Source: Falciphora oryzae (taxonomy: Eukaryota > Ascomycota > Sordariomycetes > Magnaporthales > Magnaporthaceae). From it: 64,000 nucleotides of DNA. The notes under the pieces are model-generated. The model did no database searches, was not told the origin of the DNA, and was given only the letters and a program-made list of their open reading frames with translations. Location: assembly GCA_000733355.1 (NCBI GenBank), contig JNVV01000057.1, positions 62,001 through 126,000 of the forward strand. Direction: 5' to 3'. Position 1 is the first letter of the stretch, and each line of letters starts with the position of its first letter. Positions 13,334-22,289 of this stretch are shown in pieces. The position numbers were made by a program, and so were the translations under genes.

Positions 13334-13628
13334 TGTTACACGGAAGAACCCGTGGACCTAACTAATCGGCATCACGAGTCGGCCTCACGAAGGGTCGAAA
13401 ACCCGCATAAGCGGTCAACGGCCTTAAGGCTAAACGGTAAAGGTCGGAAGGCAGTGTAAATCATGTACTCGATACTTCGCACGGATTATAAAGGGTTTAT
13501 GTAAACCCTGCCATCTCCTATGTCCTTCACGAAAGATTCCTTCCTCCTTAAGCATCTTTTAAGCCCATAAAAAGATTATCTGCAATCTAGAGATTCTTTC
13601 TCCAAGCCGTCTTTGACCCCTTGTTACA
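13334..13628 (+). repeat. 3' LTR of copy 3
   Basis: 295 bp with the same termini as 6646-6940, followed directly by the CCTAG target duplication. Confidence 0.95.
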
Positions 13629-14951
13629 CCTAGGCACTCTGGAAGCTTCGGAGGACTCGCTTAAGGGCCTCCCCAAAGGCTACCTAACGAACCTCCCAAG
13701 CATATTGCTATTTTTTCGGAACCTTTAAAACCTTCAAACTTTTCCTCGGAAAACGATGCCCCCGAAAATAACGGACGGGCTTCTAAAGACCCCGATTTGC
13801 AGGACCTTATTAAAGCCATCTAATAGGGAAATGCTTACCCGCATAATCCGACCCTTACGGCTGTTATTAACCCAATCCAGCTTAACAAGCCACCTAGTTA
13901 CGACGGCAAAAACTTGGCTAAATTTAGGCTATAGTAGCTTCGCGTTACCTCTTATATGGAAACTTACGTCGAAAGCTTTTTTAACGATATAGTTAAAATT
14001 AACTGGGTCGGGTTCCTACTTACGGAAAACGCACAAATTTGGCATTATTAACGCCTTCGGTCCCTTTAAAGCGCGCAATTCAAAAACAACTGGCGGGCCT
14101 ATTCGGCGGCCCTATAGGAACGCTTCCGGAACGCCACCGAACACTACCGCAACGCTAAAAAAATGCGGGAGCTTAAGTACAAGGGAAATACCGTTCAGTA
14201 CCTTACTAAGCTTTTTAACTTTAACGAAGCGGTCCAATAATCTGGCGTTATATTTAGGGAGCACATTTCCCGCACCCTTCTAAAGGAAATTACCAAATTG
14301 GTATATTCCCGTTGCGGAAAAGTTCCTAATACGGACGAAAAATTCCTTGCTGCAATTTAAAAGGCCGGCAAAATTTACGAAGTTATGCTCCAAAACCCTG
14401 GGCTAACCCCGAAAGATAAGGGAAAAGACGAGCCCGCTTCGACCCCGGAGCGTTCGAACGCGAGCCGTCGCCGCGGCAAAAGCTCCAAAAATAAGAACCC
14501 AAATCCATCCTTAAGCTCCCGTTCCGGAAAGAAGGCTAACGATAAAAAGGCCGCCGATAAAAAGAACAACATTTGGATTACCACCAAATTGGCACTCGAA
14601 GGAATCGAATAACGCGATATCGACGTACGAAAGTTGGCCAAAGCCGACTGCTAGCACTGTGGAAAAAAAGGGCACCATACGTTAAAATGCTACGCCAAAA
14701 AGGATATTAACGGTAAGGAACTCCCTCCTATACCAGCAAAAACGGCCGGTGCCAAATCCATCCTTAAACGCCCTGCAACGGACGAATAGGAGGAATAGCT
14801 ACAAGCCAAAAAGGCTAAAATCGCTGGCTTCACCTTAGAAGCCCCGAGCGAACCACGAATTTTTAAACTATCAGATTCGGAATCGGACGATAACTGTTGA
14901 CAACCATCGACTATCGCCGCCAACCGGTCACGAAAGCCCCTAACGGATAAA
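13629..14951 (+). mobile_element. Chromovirus copy 1, right fragment: gag to protease start
   Basis: Continues copy 1 after copy 3. It is colinear with about 8363-9670 of copy 3 and encodes the second half of gag. A damaged zinc knuckle lies near 14646-14690, with the second Trp/Cys position broken by a stop. The lysine-rich linker and the start of the protease region follow. It stops abruptly near 14951, where unrelated sequence begins, so most of pol and the 3' LTR are missing. Confidence 0.88.
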
Positions 14952-14952
14952 G

Positions 14953-15050
14953 ACGGGGTGCCCCTGGCACGGATCCGCAAACCAAAAAACAAGCGGTTTT
15001 CAAAAATAGTATGGAAAAAACAAAAAACACCTTTACCACCAAACCTGCCT
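14953..15050. repeat. Degenerate PIF/Harbinger-type terminal sequence
   Basis: About 75 bases from 14956 match the right end of the large Harbinger element (43632-43705). Shared blocks include CGGATCCGCAAACC, AAGCGGTTTTC and AATAGTATGGAAAAA. This copy is more AT-rich. It abuts the truncated gypsy copy, so it is probably the remnant of a second Harbinger element whose body was lost. Confidence 0.6.
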
Positions 15051-15092
15051 TAAAAAACTAGAAATCAAAAAACCGGCGGAACCAAACACGCC

Positions 15093-15594
15093 TCAAATCG
15101 ATGAGACCTCCCCCTCTTCGCCCTCATTTACCTCACCCCCTTCCTTCCCCTTTTCCTTCTCTCCGCCGCCGTCCTTGGCTTTGCAGTTATCTTCTCCAAG
15201 ATTCTTGGCGGCCTGCCTAACGCGGTAGTAGTCGATGAGGTCGGCCTGGTCTGCGGTGCCCTGCCGCCGCGCGGCCTGACAGCTGTCCGCGTTCTCGCTG
15301 TCCTCGTCGTCGGAATCATCGCCGTCCCCGCTGCCATCTATAACGGGCAAAGCAAAAAAAAAAAGCCAGGCGTCCGAGGTGGAATATAATGTGCTTCTGC
15401 ATTTCGGCAACGCTTTCGAAACCCATCGGGCAGAAGGGGCAATCTCGGTGCGGCTGCCGCGAAGGGCCGATTACGGTGGCGAGAAGCTCCGAGGAGTGCG
15501 TCCCCGATATTCGCAACTTTAGGCTATTACGGAGAACCTCGAGGTCTATGTCGCTACCTGCCCACTTACCGAAGTTTCTCCGTAGCTTTTCCAT
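15093..15594 (-). pseudogene. Fragment of a fungal C2H2-finger protein, frameshifted
   Basis: The minus strand reads MEKLRRNFGKWAGSD and, further on, CPFCPMGFESVAEMQKHIIF followed by HLGRLAFF. This is a C-x2-C...H-x3-4-H finger of the type found at the C-terminal end of fungal ankyrin/NACHT-like proteins, where HLERLALFALP usually follows. Here a run of 11 A (15354-15364) puts the next codons out of frame. The expected continuation FFALPVIDGSGDGDD plus an acidic tail (to 15093) is found in the next frame. A run of 9 or 12 would restore it, so this is either a real frameshift or a homopolymer sequencing error. The upstream part of the gene is absent. Confidence 0.5.
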
Positions 15595-15741
15595 GTCACC
15601 ACCCCTACGATATCGTGATGTCCTGGACCAGCCAATGCGGACGCAGGGGAGTCATCAGGAATGATGGCTGCCTCAGCCGCAGGAAACTCCGAAACGCGTC
15701 AAAGCTCCTATTGGGCTGAGCCACCCAGGTTAGTAATCGTA

Positions 15742-15781
15742 NNNNNNNNNNNNNNNNNNNNNNNNNNNNNNNNNNNNNNNN
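15742..15781. other. Assembly gap (40 N)
   Basis: Unknown bases between the C2H2 fragment and the HET gene. The true distance is unknown. Confidence 0.99.
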
Positions 15782-15868
15782 GAAAATATCCACATTTCTG
15801 ACGCGGGAATAAGAGCAATATTCGATATTCCTTACCCGCCCGTCTCTTCCATCGTTTCCAGGGAACAC

Positions 15869-17971
15869 ATGCCGACCGTTTCCAGACCAGAGACGGGAGC
15901 CTCAGGAGGCGAAACGCCTCAAAGCCCACATGAGCGCATATACGGCAGGCTCACTGACGGTTTCTTCATTCGCCTCCTGACTCTTCCCCCAGGGGAACCG
16001 ACGGATCCCATCTCGGTGACCCTGATCGCCGTCGAGCTCGACGACGCCCCGCCCTTTGCGGCCCTTTCCTACGTATGGGGCAGGGTCGAGTCGCGGGCGG
16101 ATCTCGTCCCCATCATCTGCAACGGACACAGCTTCGACGTGACGCCCAACCTTGCCGCCGCGCTCCGTCGGATTCGCCCGAGGGAGGAGTCGCGACTAGT
16201 CTGGGCGGACGCGATATGCATCAACCAGCGAGACATGGTCGAGCGGGCGCACCACGTCAGCTTCATGGGGCGCATCTACAGCCGAGCGGACAGCGTGCTG
16301 GTCCACCTGGGTCCGGCGCCGGATGGGGATGCTGGCGACGCGGCGGCTCTCGTCGCAGAGGTGAGGGGGATCTTGGCCCAATATGGTGGGGATATCGCCA
16401 AGGCCCCGGTTCTCACTCCTTCGGATCCGTTCCTGTCGGATCCCCGATGGGCGAGCCTGGAGAGCCTGCTCTCCGTACCGTGGTTCACGCGCGCCTGGGT
16501 GATACAGGAGGTTGGGCTGGCGCGCGACCCCGTCGTCCTGTACGGCGACCACGGCGACGGCGGCGTCGAGTTCTCGTACCGCGACCTGCTGCGGCTGGCC
16601 GCCTGGCACGAGCGCTGCGCGCCGACGCTCACGAGCCGCTGGGGCGTCGAGTTCAGCGGTATCCACAGCGAGTGGTTGGACTGGACCGTCGCTGGCGCGG
16701 ACGCCTGGAACGGACGTCTTGACCGAACGTTCCTGGATCTGGTATGCCAGGCGAGCTGGCTCGGGTGCGCGGACCACAGGGATCACATCTACTCTCTGCT
16801 GGGCCATCCGTTGGCTTTGGTCGATGTGATAAAGGAAAACAAGGACGGCGGTGGAAAGGGTTCCAGTCGAACCCAGCCCACTGACCAGTCAGCAGTGACG
16901 GAGATGGGCGAGAAGAAGCTCATCGTCACGCCGGACTACCACAAAAGCGTCGAGGACGTCTATTTCGAGCTGGCGACGGAGCTCATGCGCCAGCCGCGTC
17001 GCCTGCGGGTGCTCAGTGCAACCGAGCATGTCAGTGACGCCGCTATCGACAATAAGAGCGATACACCCAGCTGGGTGCCTATGTGGACGCAGTTCACGAC
17101 CATATGCAACCTGGGTATCTTCTCGGGCTTCTACTACAACGCCTCAGGTGGCCTTGACGAGCAGCAATCGCCTGCAACCGTGATCCAAGTAGCGCCATCC
17201 GCAGCTTCGGCGGACCTGCAAGCCTCGCTTTTACAACCAGAACGACTGCTTCGTGTCGGCGTCGTTTTTCTCGACGCGGTGGACGAGGTCATCGCATTCG
17301 ACAACAAACATTTCGAGCTCCCGTGGTCCGCCGCCAACTCCCCTAGCCTCCTGAGAGACACGATGCAGCGCATCTGGCACGCCACGGTGGAACCGAGTTC
17401 AAGCCCCAAAGGATGCTCCCTTTACGGCGCCAGGGGCAATGCCACCAGCAGCAGCGACGGGCGCATCGACGCGCTGTCTCTGACTCTCACGTGCGGGCTG
17501 ACTGGATACGATCCCGCTGAGAGCCCTGAGCACATCGCTGAACATCGCGCCAACTTCCACGCCTACCGTGCTATATCTAGGCTGGGTGGAACATACACAG
17601 GATCCGAACCAGACAGGGAATCCGGTCTCGGAGCCGTGGACGCGGACGCCGCAGCGTCGAGTTCGGCGTCCCCTGGGGATGCGGAGAAGTTCTGGCTGGA
17701 GATGCGTTTCATGTCGTTTGGCCGCAGCTTCTTCATCACCAAGAAGGGATACTTCGGACTGGGACCACGTATTGTGCGTCCGGACGACCAATGCGCCGTG
17801 CTCCTGGGGGCAAAGGTTCCGTTCGTGCTCAGGTCCGGGATAAGGAGGAGGGAGGGCGAAGAGCGATGGAGGCTAGTCGGGGAGTGCTATATTCATGGCG
17901 TGATGCACGGGGAGGCGGCAGAGCTTTGCCGGGGTGGGGCCGCCGAAATTGAAGATATTTTGATACATTGA
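15869..17971 (+). CDS. HET-domain (heterokaryon incompatibility) protein
   Basis: Intact single-exon gene of 700 residues. The HET domain (PF06985 type) occupies about residues 55-215 with its three hallmark blocks: PFAALSYVWG (about 62-71), WADAICINQRD (112-122) and RAWVIQEV (207-214). Proteins of this family trigger growth arrest or cell death when genetically different hyphae fuse, and some act in NLR-like pathways. The partner is not identifiable here. The long C-terminal part (about 220-700) shows no domain I recognise. The ATG at 15869 is the first in frame and gives a normal N-terminus. The gene is GC-rich and free of RIP damage, although transposons lie within 1-3 kb on both sides and an N gap lies 87 bases upstream. 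Confidence 0.93.
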   Translation: MPTVSRPETGASGGETPQSPHERIYGRLTDGFFIRLLTLPPGEPTDPISVTLIAVELDDAPPFAALSYVWGRVESRADLVPIICNGHSFDVTPNLAAALRRIRPREESRLVWADAICINQRDMVERAHHVSFMGRIYSRADSVLVHLGPAPDGDAGDAAALVAEVRGILAQYGGDIAKAPVLTPSDPFLSDPRWASLESLLSVPWFTRAWVIQEVGLARDPVVLYGDHGDGGVEFSYRDLLRLAAWHERCAPTLTSRWGVEFSGIHSEWLDWTVAGADAWNGRLDRTFLDLVCQASWLGCADHRDHIYSLLGHPLALVDVIKENKDGGGKGSSRTQPTDQSAVTEMGEKKLIVTPDYHKSVEDVYFELATELMRQPRRLRVLSATEHVSDAAIDNKSDTPSWVPMWTQFTTICNLGIFSGFYYNASGGLDEQQSPATVIQVAPSAASADLQASLLQPERLLRVGVVFLDAVDEVIAFDNKHFELPWSAANSPSLLRDTMQRIWHATVEPSSSPKGCSLYGARGNATSSSDGRIDALSLTLTCGLTGYDPAESPEHIAEHRANFHAYRAISRLGGTYTGSEPDRESGLGAVDADAAASSSASPGDAEKFWLEMRFMSFGRSFFITKKGYFGLGPRIVRPDDQCAVLLGAKVPFVLRSGIRRREGEERWRLVGECYIHGVMHGEAAELCRGGAAEIEDILIH

Positions 17972-18062
17972 ACCTCCGAAGCATCACACCCGTTCTTTCC
18001 CACCTCCCTAGGGACGCCGAGCTAGAATCCTACCCAGAGACGATTCAGGGCGACATGCGGAA
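17972..18062 (+). other. 3' flank of the HET gene
   Basis: Short spacer between the HET stop codon and the next weak open frame. No clear signal is visible. Confidence 0.4.
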
Positions 18063-18593
18063 ATGGATAACTTCCCCGGTGATGATCCGACGAGCTCGAC
18101 CCAACCCCCACGCGCTGCCTCGCCACCTAGACAACCCGGCTTAGCTCAAGCATTCCGCCTCGGCGACGGCGAAGCCGGCGGCGGGCGACACCGCGGCCTT
18201 TTTAACAGCTTAGTGTTTACGCCACCGCTTCACGGCGTTCATACAGGACCCTTATCAGATTCGTTAGCTATGTCAACAGGATCTTTTACGCCGCCGCTAT
18301 CCGCTGCCGTACCACACCGCCCGTCGCAGACTTTCCAAACAACAGGTGACATGTGCTTTCTATCCCCTTGGGCTTCATGCGTTATTATTTCCTCTAGCAT
18401 GCTCCATCTCCACGAACTGCAGGACACGCTTCTTCCTCCACCGCCCACTCCCAGGAAGGCTGGTGGTCGCGCCCTGCGACAGCCGTCGAGCATACAACAT
18501 TCCCCAAACGGCAAAACGCTGCGCAGAGCCCCATGTCCGCAGCCGCTCGGTTTAGGCTGCTACGGTGCTAGTAGGGACGGCCAAAACCCATAG
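18063..18593 (+). CDS. Hypothetical protein, low confidence
   Basis: Open frame of 176 codons, Pro/Ser-rich, with FNSLVFTPPLHGVHTGPL and STGSFTPPLS repeating the FTPPL motif. I do not recognise the family. It runs into the ACCCAAA-rich fold-back element at its 3' end (its last codons, GASRDGQNP, are at the repeat border). It could be the truncated 5' end of a larger gene or chance. No intron signals or TATA box are clear. Confidence 0.25.
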   Translation: MDNFPGDDPTSSTQPPRAASPPRQPGLAQAFRLGDGEAGGGRHRGLFNSLVFTPPLHGVHTGPLSDSLAMSTGSFTPPLSAAVPHRPSQTFQTTGDMCFLSPWASCVIISSSMLHLHELQDTLLPPPPTPRKAGGRALRQPSSIQHSPNGKTLRRAPCPQPLGLGCYGASRDGQNP

Positions 18594-18898
18594 GACCCAT
18601 AAAGGACCCAAACCCATTGGACCCAAACCCAAAACGGGTACCCATTGGGTACCCGCTGTGGGTTTTGGGTTTTGGGTTTTGGGTTTTTCACGGGTCCAAA
18701 AAATGTGCAACCAATAAAAACACCTACTGCAGCCCCGCTCCCTTTTTTTTGTATGCTTTTCTGTTTTTTTGGGTTACCCGTGGGTACCCAAAAAAAACCC
18801 AAAACCCAAAACCCAAATGGGTACCCATTTTTTGGGTTTGGGTCCAAATTTTTGGGTCGACCCACGGGTTGAAATGGGTACCCATGGGTGGTGTTCGC
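18590..18898. repeat. Fold-back element rich in ACCCAAA and GGGTACCC
   Basis: Two arms are inverted relative to each other, both made of GGACCCAAACCCAAAA, GGGTACCCATT and runs of TGGGTTTTGGG. The left arm is about 18594-18698 and the right about 18771-18890. They flank a central segment that is not repetitive and contains T-runs. The structure resembles a short non-autonomous inverted-repeat element. The GGGTTTT units look like telomere repeats but are not the fungal TTAGGG. Confidence 0.7.
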
Positions 18899-19724
18899 CT
18901 GGCCTAGGCTGGGCCGCGCTAGCGCCCACGCAAGATCATGATGCGCCGCTACTTTCGCTGTCGTGATGATTGTCAGGGCCACGTTCATCTGACATCGCAC
19001 CTGGGCGTGGAACCTGTGCGTCCCCTTTCGACTCGCTGGCAGCGCCATTACGAAACTCTTCCATCACCGCCACTGCCTCGTTTCCCCTGCTCTGATTCTC
19101 TCCACCCCCGTCCCGCAGCTGCTGTGCAAGGGTGACCCCGCTACCCTGATTGGTGTCAAATGCTTACGGCGTTTGCGTGGGGAAGCCGCTCTAGCGCAGG
19201 CTGGAATATGATATAAGTTTGCCCACGAGCTAATTGCAGGCGGTAGGCTGCCCGTCTACATCAAAACCAAATCTCCTATTTAGGCGGCTCCCACCGCGCT
19301 GCCGGCAGTATAACCCAACCTGCTCGCCGTCAACCATCCCACGCTTTCCCCGTTTCCTTTGCCGGCCATGATTACGGCACAACTTTAGGTTGTTCGCCTT
19401 ATAGCGCCCCCGGCTGTCCGCTTGTAAGCGCCTCTTGCTTTCGAGCTCGAAAATGTTAGACCCCTCGAGGGCGTTCGGGACTGAAGCAGCTGGCTAGCTC
19501 CGGAGACCGAGAGTTTTCGGTCCAGATCTAAACGGGCTGGCTTAGAAGCGCGGACGCAAAGCCACGCCCCTACCTCACACCTCCCTCCAGGGCCGCCGAC
19601 GCGGTGCTGCAGACGCTGTTTCCTTGAGACCAAAGCCATTGCAAAGTGAAGGGTAGGCAGTAAGCCTAACGGATTGGTCTGTATGTCTGTCTTATGGAAA
19701 CGAAGGTGCTAGTGGGTCGGAGAC
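18899..19724. other. Intergenic, no supported gene
   Basis: Mixed-composition DNA with only short open frames. I see no domain, RNA gene or repeat. It ends at the GAGAC target site of the solo LTR. Confidence 0.6.
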
Positions 19725-20000
19725 TGTTGGTAGGAGCAGGTACTCCCGTAGGCACGGAGATCTCCAAATGGGGTGAACAACGATCCTTTATATCAGAGGA
19801 TCGATCTATTATTGTGCACGAAGAAGGAAAGGAATCTATCTGCTAGAGAGGGAGGGCAACTAAGCCCTTATATACATTGCCAATAGGGCTTAGCTCTCCA
19901 GGTCACGGGGCCCCGTAGGCTCCTGGGCTTCCTGGCTTCTAATCCTTCAAGTGCATGCGCCAAAATAATGTTGCAATAATGCCGGAATAATAACCCAACA
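19725..20000. repeat. Solo LTR, 276 bp, TGTTGG...CCAACA
   Basis: Begins TGTTGG and ends CCAACA (perfect 6-bp inverted termini) and is flanked by perfect 5-bp duplications GAGAC (19720-19724 and 20001-20005). It contains TTTATAT and TTATATAC boxes. TGTTGG/CCAACA ends are common in Ty1/copia LTRs, so a copia origin is likely. It is unrelated to the 295-bp chromovirus LTR. No internal region remains, as expected after LTR-LTR recombination. RIP damage is slight. Confidence 0.88.
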
Positions 20001-20005
20001 GAGAC

Positions 20006-20932
20006 CTTTGAGATTTTATACACGATGCGCCGAAGCATGCGGAGGAGCCGCCCTGGGTGCTGTATATCTTGCATGGAGCATTTGCAACGTAGGCGAAGCC
20101 CGTGATACCGTCGAGGATAGAGTAGCCTTGCCGTATCCACTCTTTTTGTGACAGAAGAGATATATACCGCCGAGGAATCTGCCCCTTGTGTCAGAATGTA
20201 AGGCGATGATAACACGGAGAGACGCAGCCACTGTCAGGCGATGAGCGGCGGAGGTAGAGTCAGTAGAGGAGAGCAAGAGCCACGCGAGGAGGGCAGCGAG
20301 TTCGCTGTACGGAAAAAGTTGCTAGAGCCCTCAGCCCTTGATAGACGTGTCGAGGCGGTGGGGCCGCTTGGCGGAGCGCGGCGTCGTCGGTCTTCTCGTC
20401 AATATACCCGTTATAAGGCTACCCTGTGTGAAATGCAGCGGTCAGCGCACGGTCGAACTCGTCGAGCTATCCGAAAGGGAATCAAACACGAAGAGCTGGC
20501 TATCAGGAATTGACAGATGAGAATGCTGGAACAACTGGTACCGGCACACGAGCGGAATGCCAGCCCGAACGGACCGACGTTGCTGGCCGGCGACAAGGCC
20601 CAGGAGGCAAGATGGTCCTCGACCAGTAGCCAATCCCTGATTCTGGCAAGCGTACCTCAAGAAACGGCTCGCCAAGAGGGCGCCGGACGGGAGGAACAGA
20701 ACCGACTGCGATTCAGTAGCTAAGACGGCAGTTGACATTGGGATCGTGGGGGCCAAATAGGGCTGGTACATTCCGGGGCGGCTTAAGCAGCTCCGATAAC
20801 GGCTGCGAGCTACAGCTAGGTTTGGGAATTGCCGAGGAAGAGCTGGCGGTTGATGTAGTCGGCTGCGGTGTGAGCTTGTTGTGGCAGCGCACCCAGCCTT
20901 CACGGAAGCGGGCTTCGGCGCTGAAAAGCTTG
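20006..20932. other. Intergenic, unassigned open frames only
   Basis: Several open frames of 60-115 codons exist on both strands but none shows a domain or intron structure I can defend. The right border is the TTG duplication of the Harbinger element. Confidence 0.55.
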
Positions 20933-20968
20933 GGGGCTGTTCTAGGCTATTGGTTTTTTGGTTTTTTG
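20933..20968 (+). repeat. Left terminal inverted repeat of the Harbinger element
   Basis: GGGGCTGTTCTAGG then GGTTTTTTGGTTTTTT after a short variable stretch. It pairs with 43681-43716 in reverse orientation. Confidence 0.8.
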
Positions 20969-21974
20969 GACCCCCTGCCGGTTTTTTGACCTGATTTAAG
21001 CTTAATTCTCGACGTGGAAACAACGTCCGGGGTCGCCCTGTGACCGTTCATATATATTTGGGCCTGATTTTCAGTGGATTCCCATCCAGTAGATACAGGG
21101 AACGTCTATCTATAAAAAGCAAAGGGCACAAACGCTCAAAATAAAAGCTATTCCCAAAAATAATAACGACCCATGCAAAGTCGTAATCCAGGGCCAAAGC
21201 AGGCCAGAATAGCCTCATGTTCTGGCGGATCCAGAGGGTCCCTGGGGCCGGTGGTAGGCTCGTTCGAAAGCCCAAAAGCCAGGGAATCTCGTAGTATATA
21301 AGGGGAGGCTCCTGGCAAGTCGGATTCAAGTACAGAACGAGCAACACAAAAACTAATATACTCTAATTACATTACCTATAACCCTTCTTTTTTACCTACC
21401 AACCCTACTTCTAATACCATGCCTCGTCAACTGTCCCTCCGTCTCCGGCGCCGGCGCCAGGAAAACGAAAATCGCGCCCTATCTTTGCCCCCCTCGTCTC
21501 CCGTAACCTCTGCCGGGGAAAAGGAGGGTCTTCCAGCCACCCAAATCACGTTGGGAACCCCGGCAGCCTCGCTGGAAGGCCAGGAAGCCGGCAATCTTAA
21601 CGATTTTTACGACCCCTTTGAGGCCCCGGAGGCCCCGGAGGTCCCGGAAGTCCCGAAGTCGTCCCCTCCGCCTTCCCCTATACCCTTTACGGCCCTTTCC
21701 TTTGCTACAGCCTCGCAAACGACCCAGGGCACCTACGTGGAAGGCTCCCAAACCTCCCAGGAGGGCGGCAAACGATCCGATTGGACCGCCGATCAGCTCT
21801 TGGCCTTCCTCGAAACCCTCGCGAAGGCCGGCCGGCAAGGGGAAATAAATCCGGCGATCTCTAGCTGGCTTAACAAATGCCTCAAAAAGGCTGCAAAGGT
21901 TTTAGCAGATCAATGGCCCTATATCCGATGGTTAAAAGGGTCAAAAACAAATACAACAGCCTTAAAGCGCAATA

Positions 21975-22269
21975 TGTAACAAGGGGTCAAAGACGGCTTG
22001 GAGAAAGAATCTCTAGATTGCAGATAATCTTTCTATGGGCTCAAGAGATGCTTGAGGAGGAAGGAATCTTTCGTGAAGGACATAGGAGATGGCAGGGTTT
22101 ATATAAACCCTTTGTGATCCGTGCGAAGTATCGAGTACATGATTTACACTGCCTTCCGACCTTCACCGCTTGGCCTTAGGGCCGTTGACCGCCTATGCGG
22201 GTTTTCGACCCTCCGTAAAGCCGACTCGTAATGCCAACTAGTTAAGTCCACGGGTTCTTCCGTATAACA
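21975..22269 (-). repeat. 3' LTR of chromovirus copy 4
   Basis: 295 bp, TGTAACA...ATAACA on the + strand. It is followed on the right by the reverse of the polypurine tract (CTATCCTCCTTTTCCT at 22270-22285). Confidence 0.93.
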
Positions 22270-22289
22270 CTATCCTCCTTTTCCTAAAG

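Larger units (their letters stand above)
6646..13628 (+). mobile_element. Complete Ty3/gypsy chromovirus, copy 3
   Basis: A full-length 6,983-bp LTR retrotransposon with two 295-bp LTRs (6646-6940 and 13334-13628), both bounded TGT...ACA. A perfect 5-bp target duplication CCTAG is present at 6641-6645 and 13629-13633. Removing the element rejoins the gag sequence of copy 1 exactly as it runs in copy 3 itself (near 8360), which proves a self-nested insertion. The domain order gag, protease, RT, RNase H, integrase, chromodomain marks the chromovirus branch. It is heavily RIP-mutated and not capable of coding. Confidence 0.96.

Noticed and set aside
18660..18690. GGGTTTT run as telomere DNA
   Set aside because: Part of an inverted-repeat element with GGGTACCC palindromes; not the fungal telomere unit.
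20442..21023. Minus-strand open frame of 193 codons
   Set aside because: It crosses the defined left end of the Harbinger element at 20933, so it cannot be one old gene.
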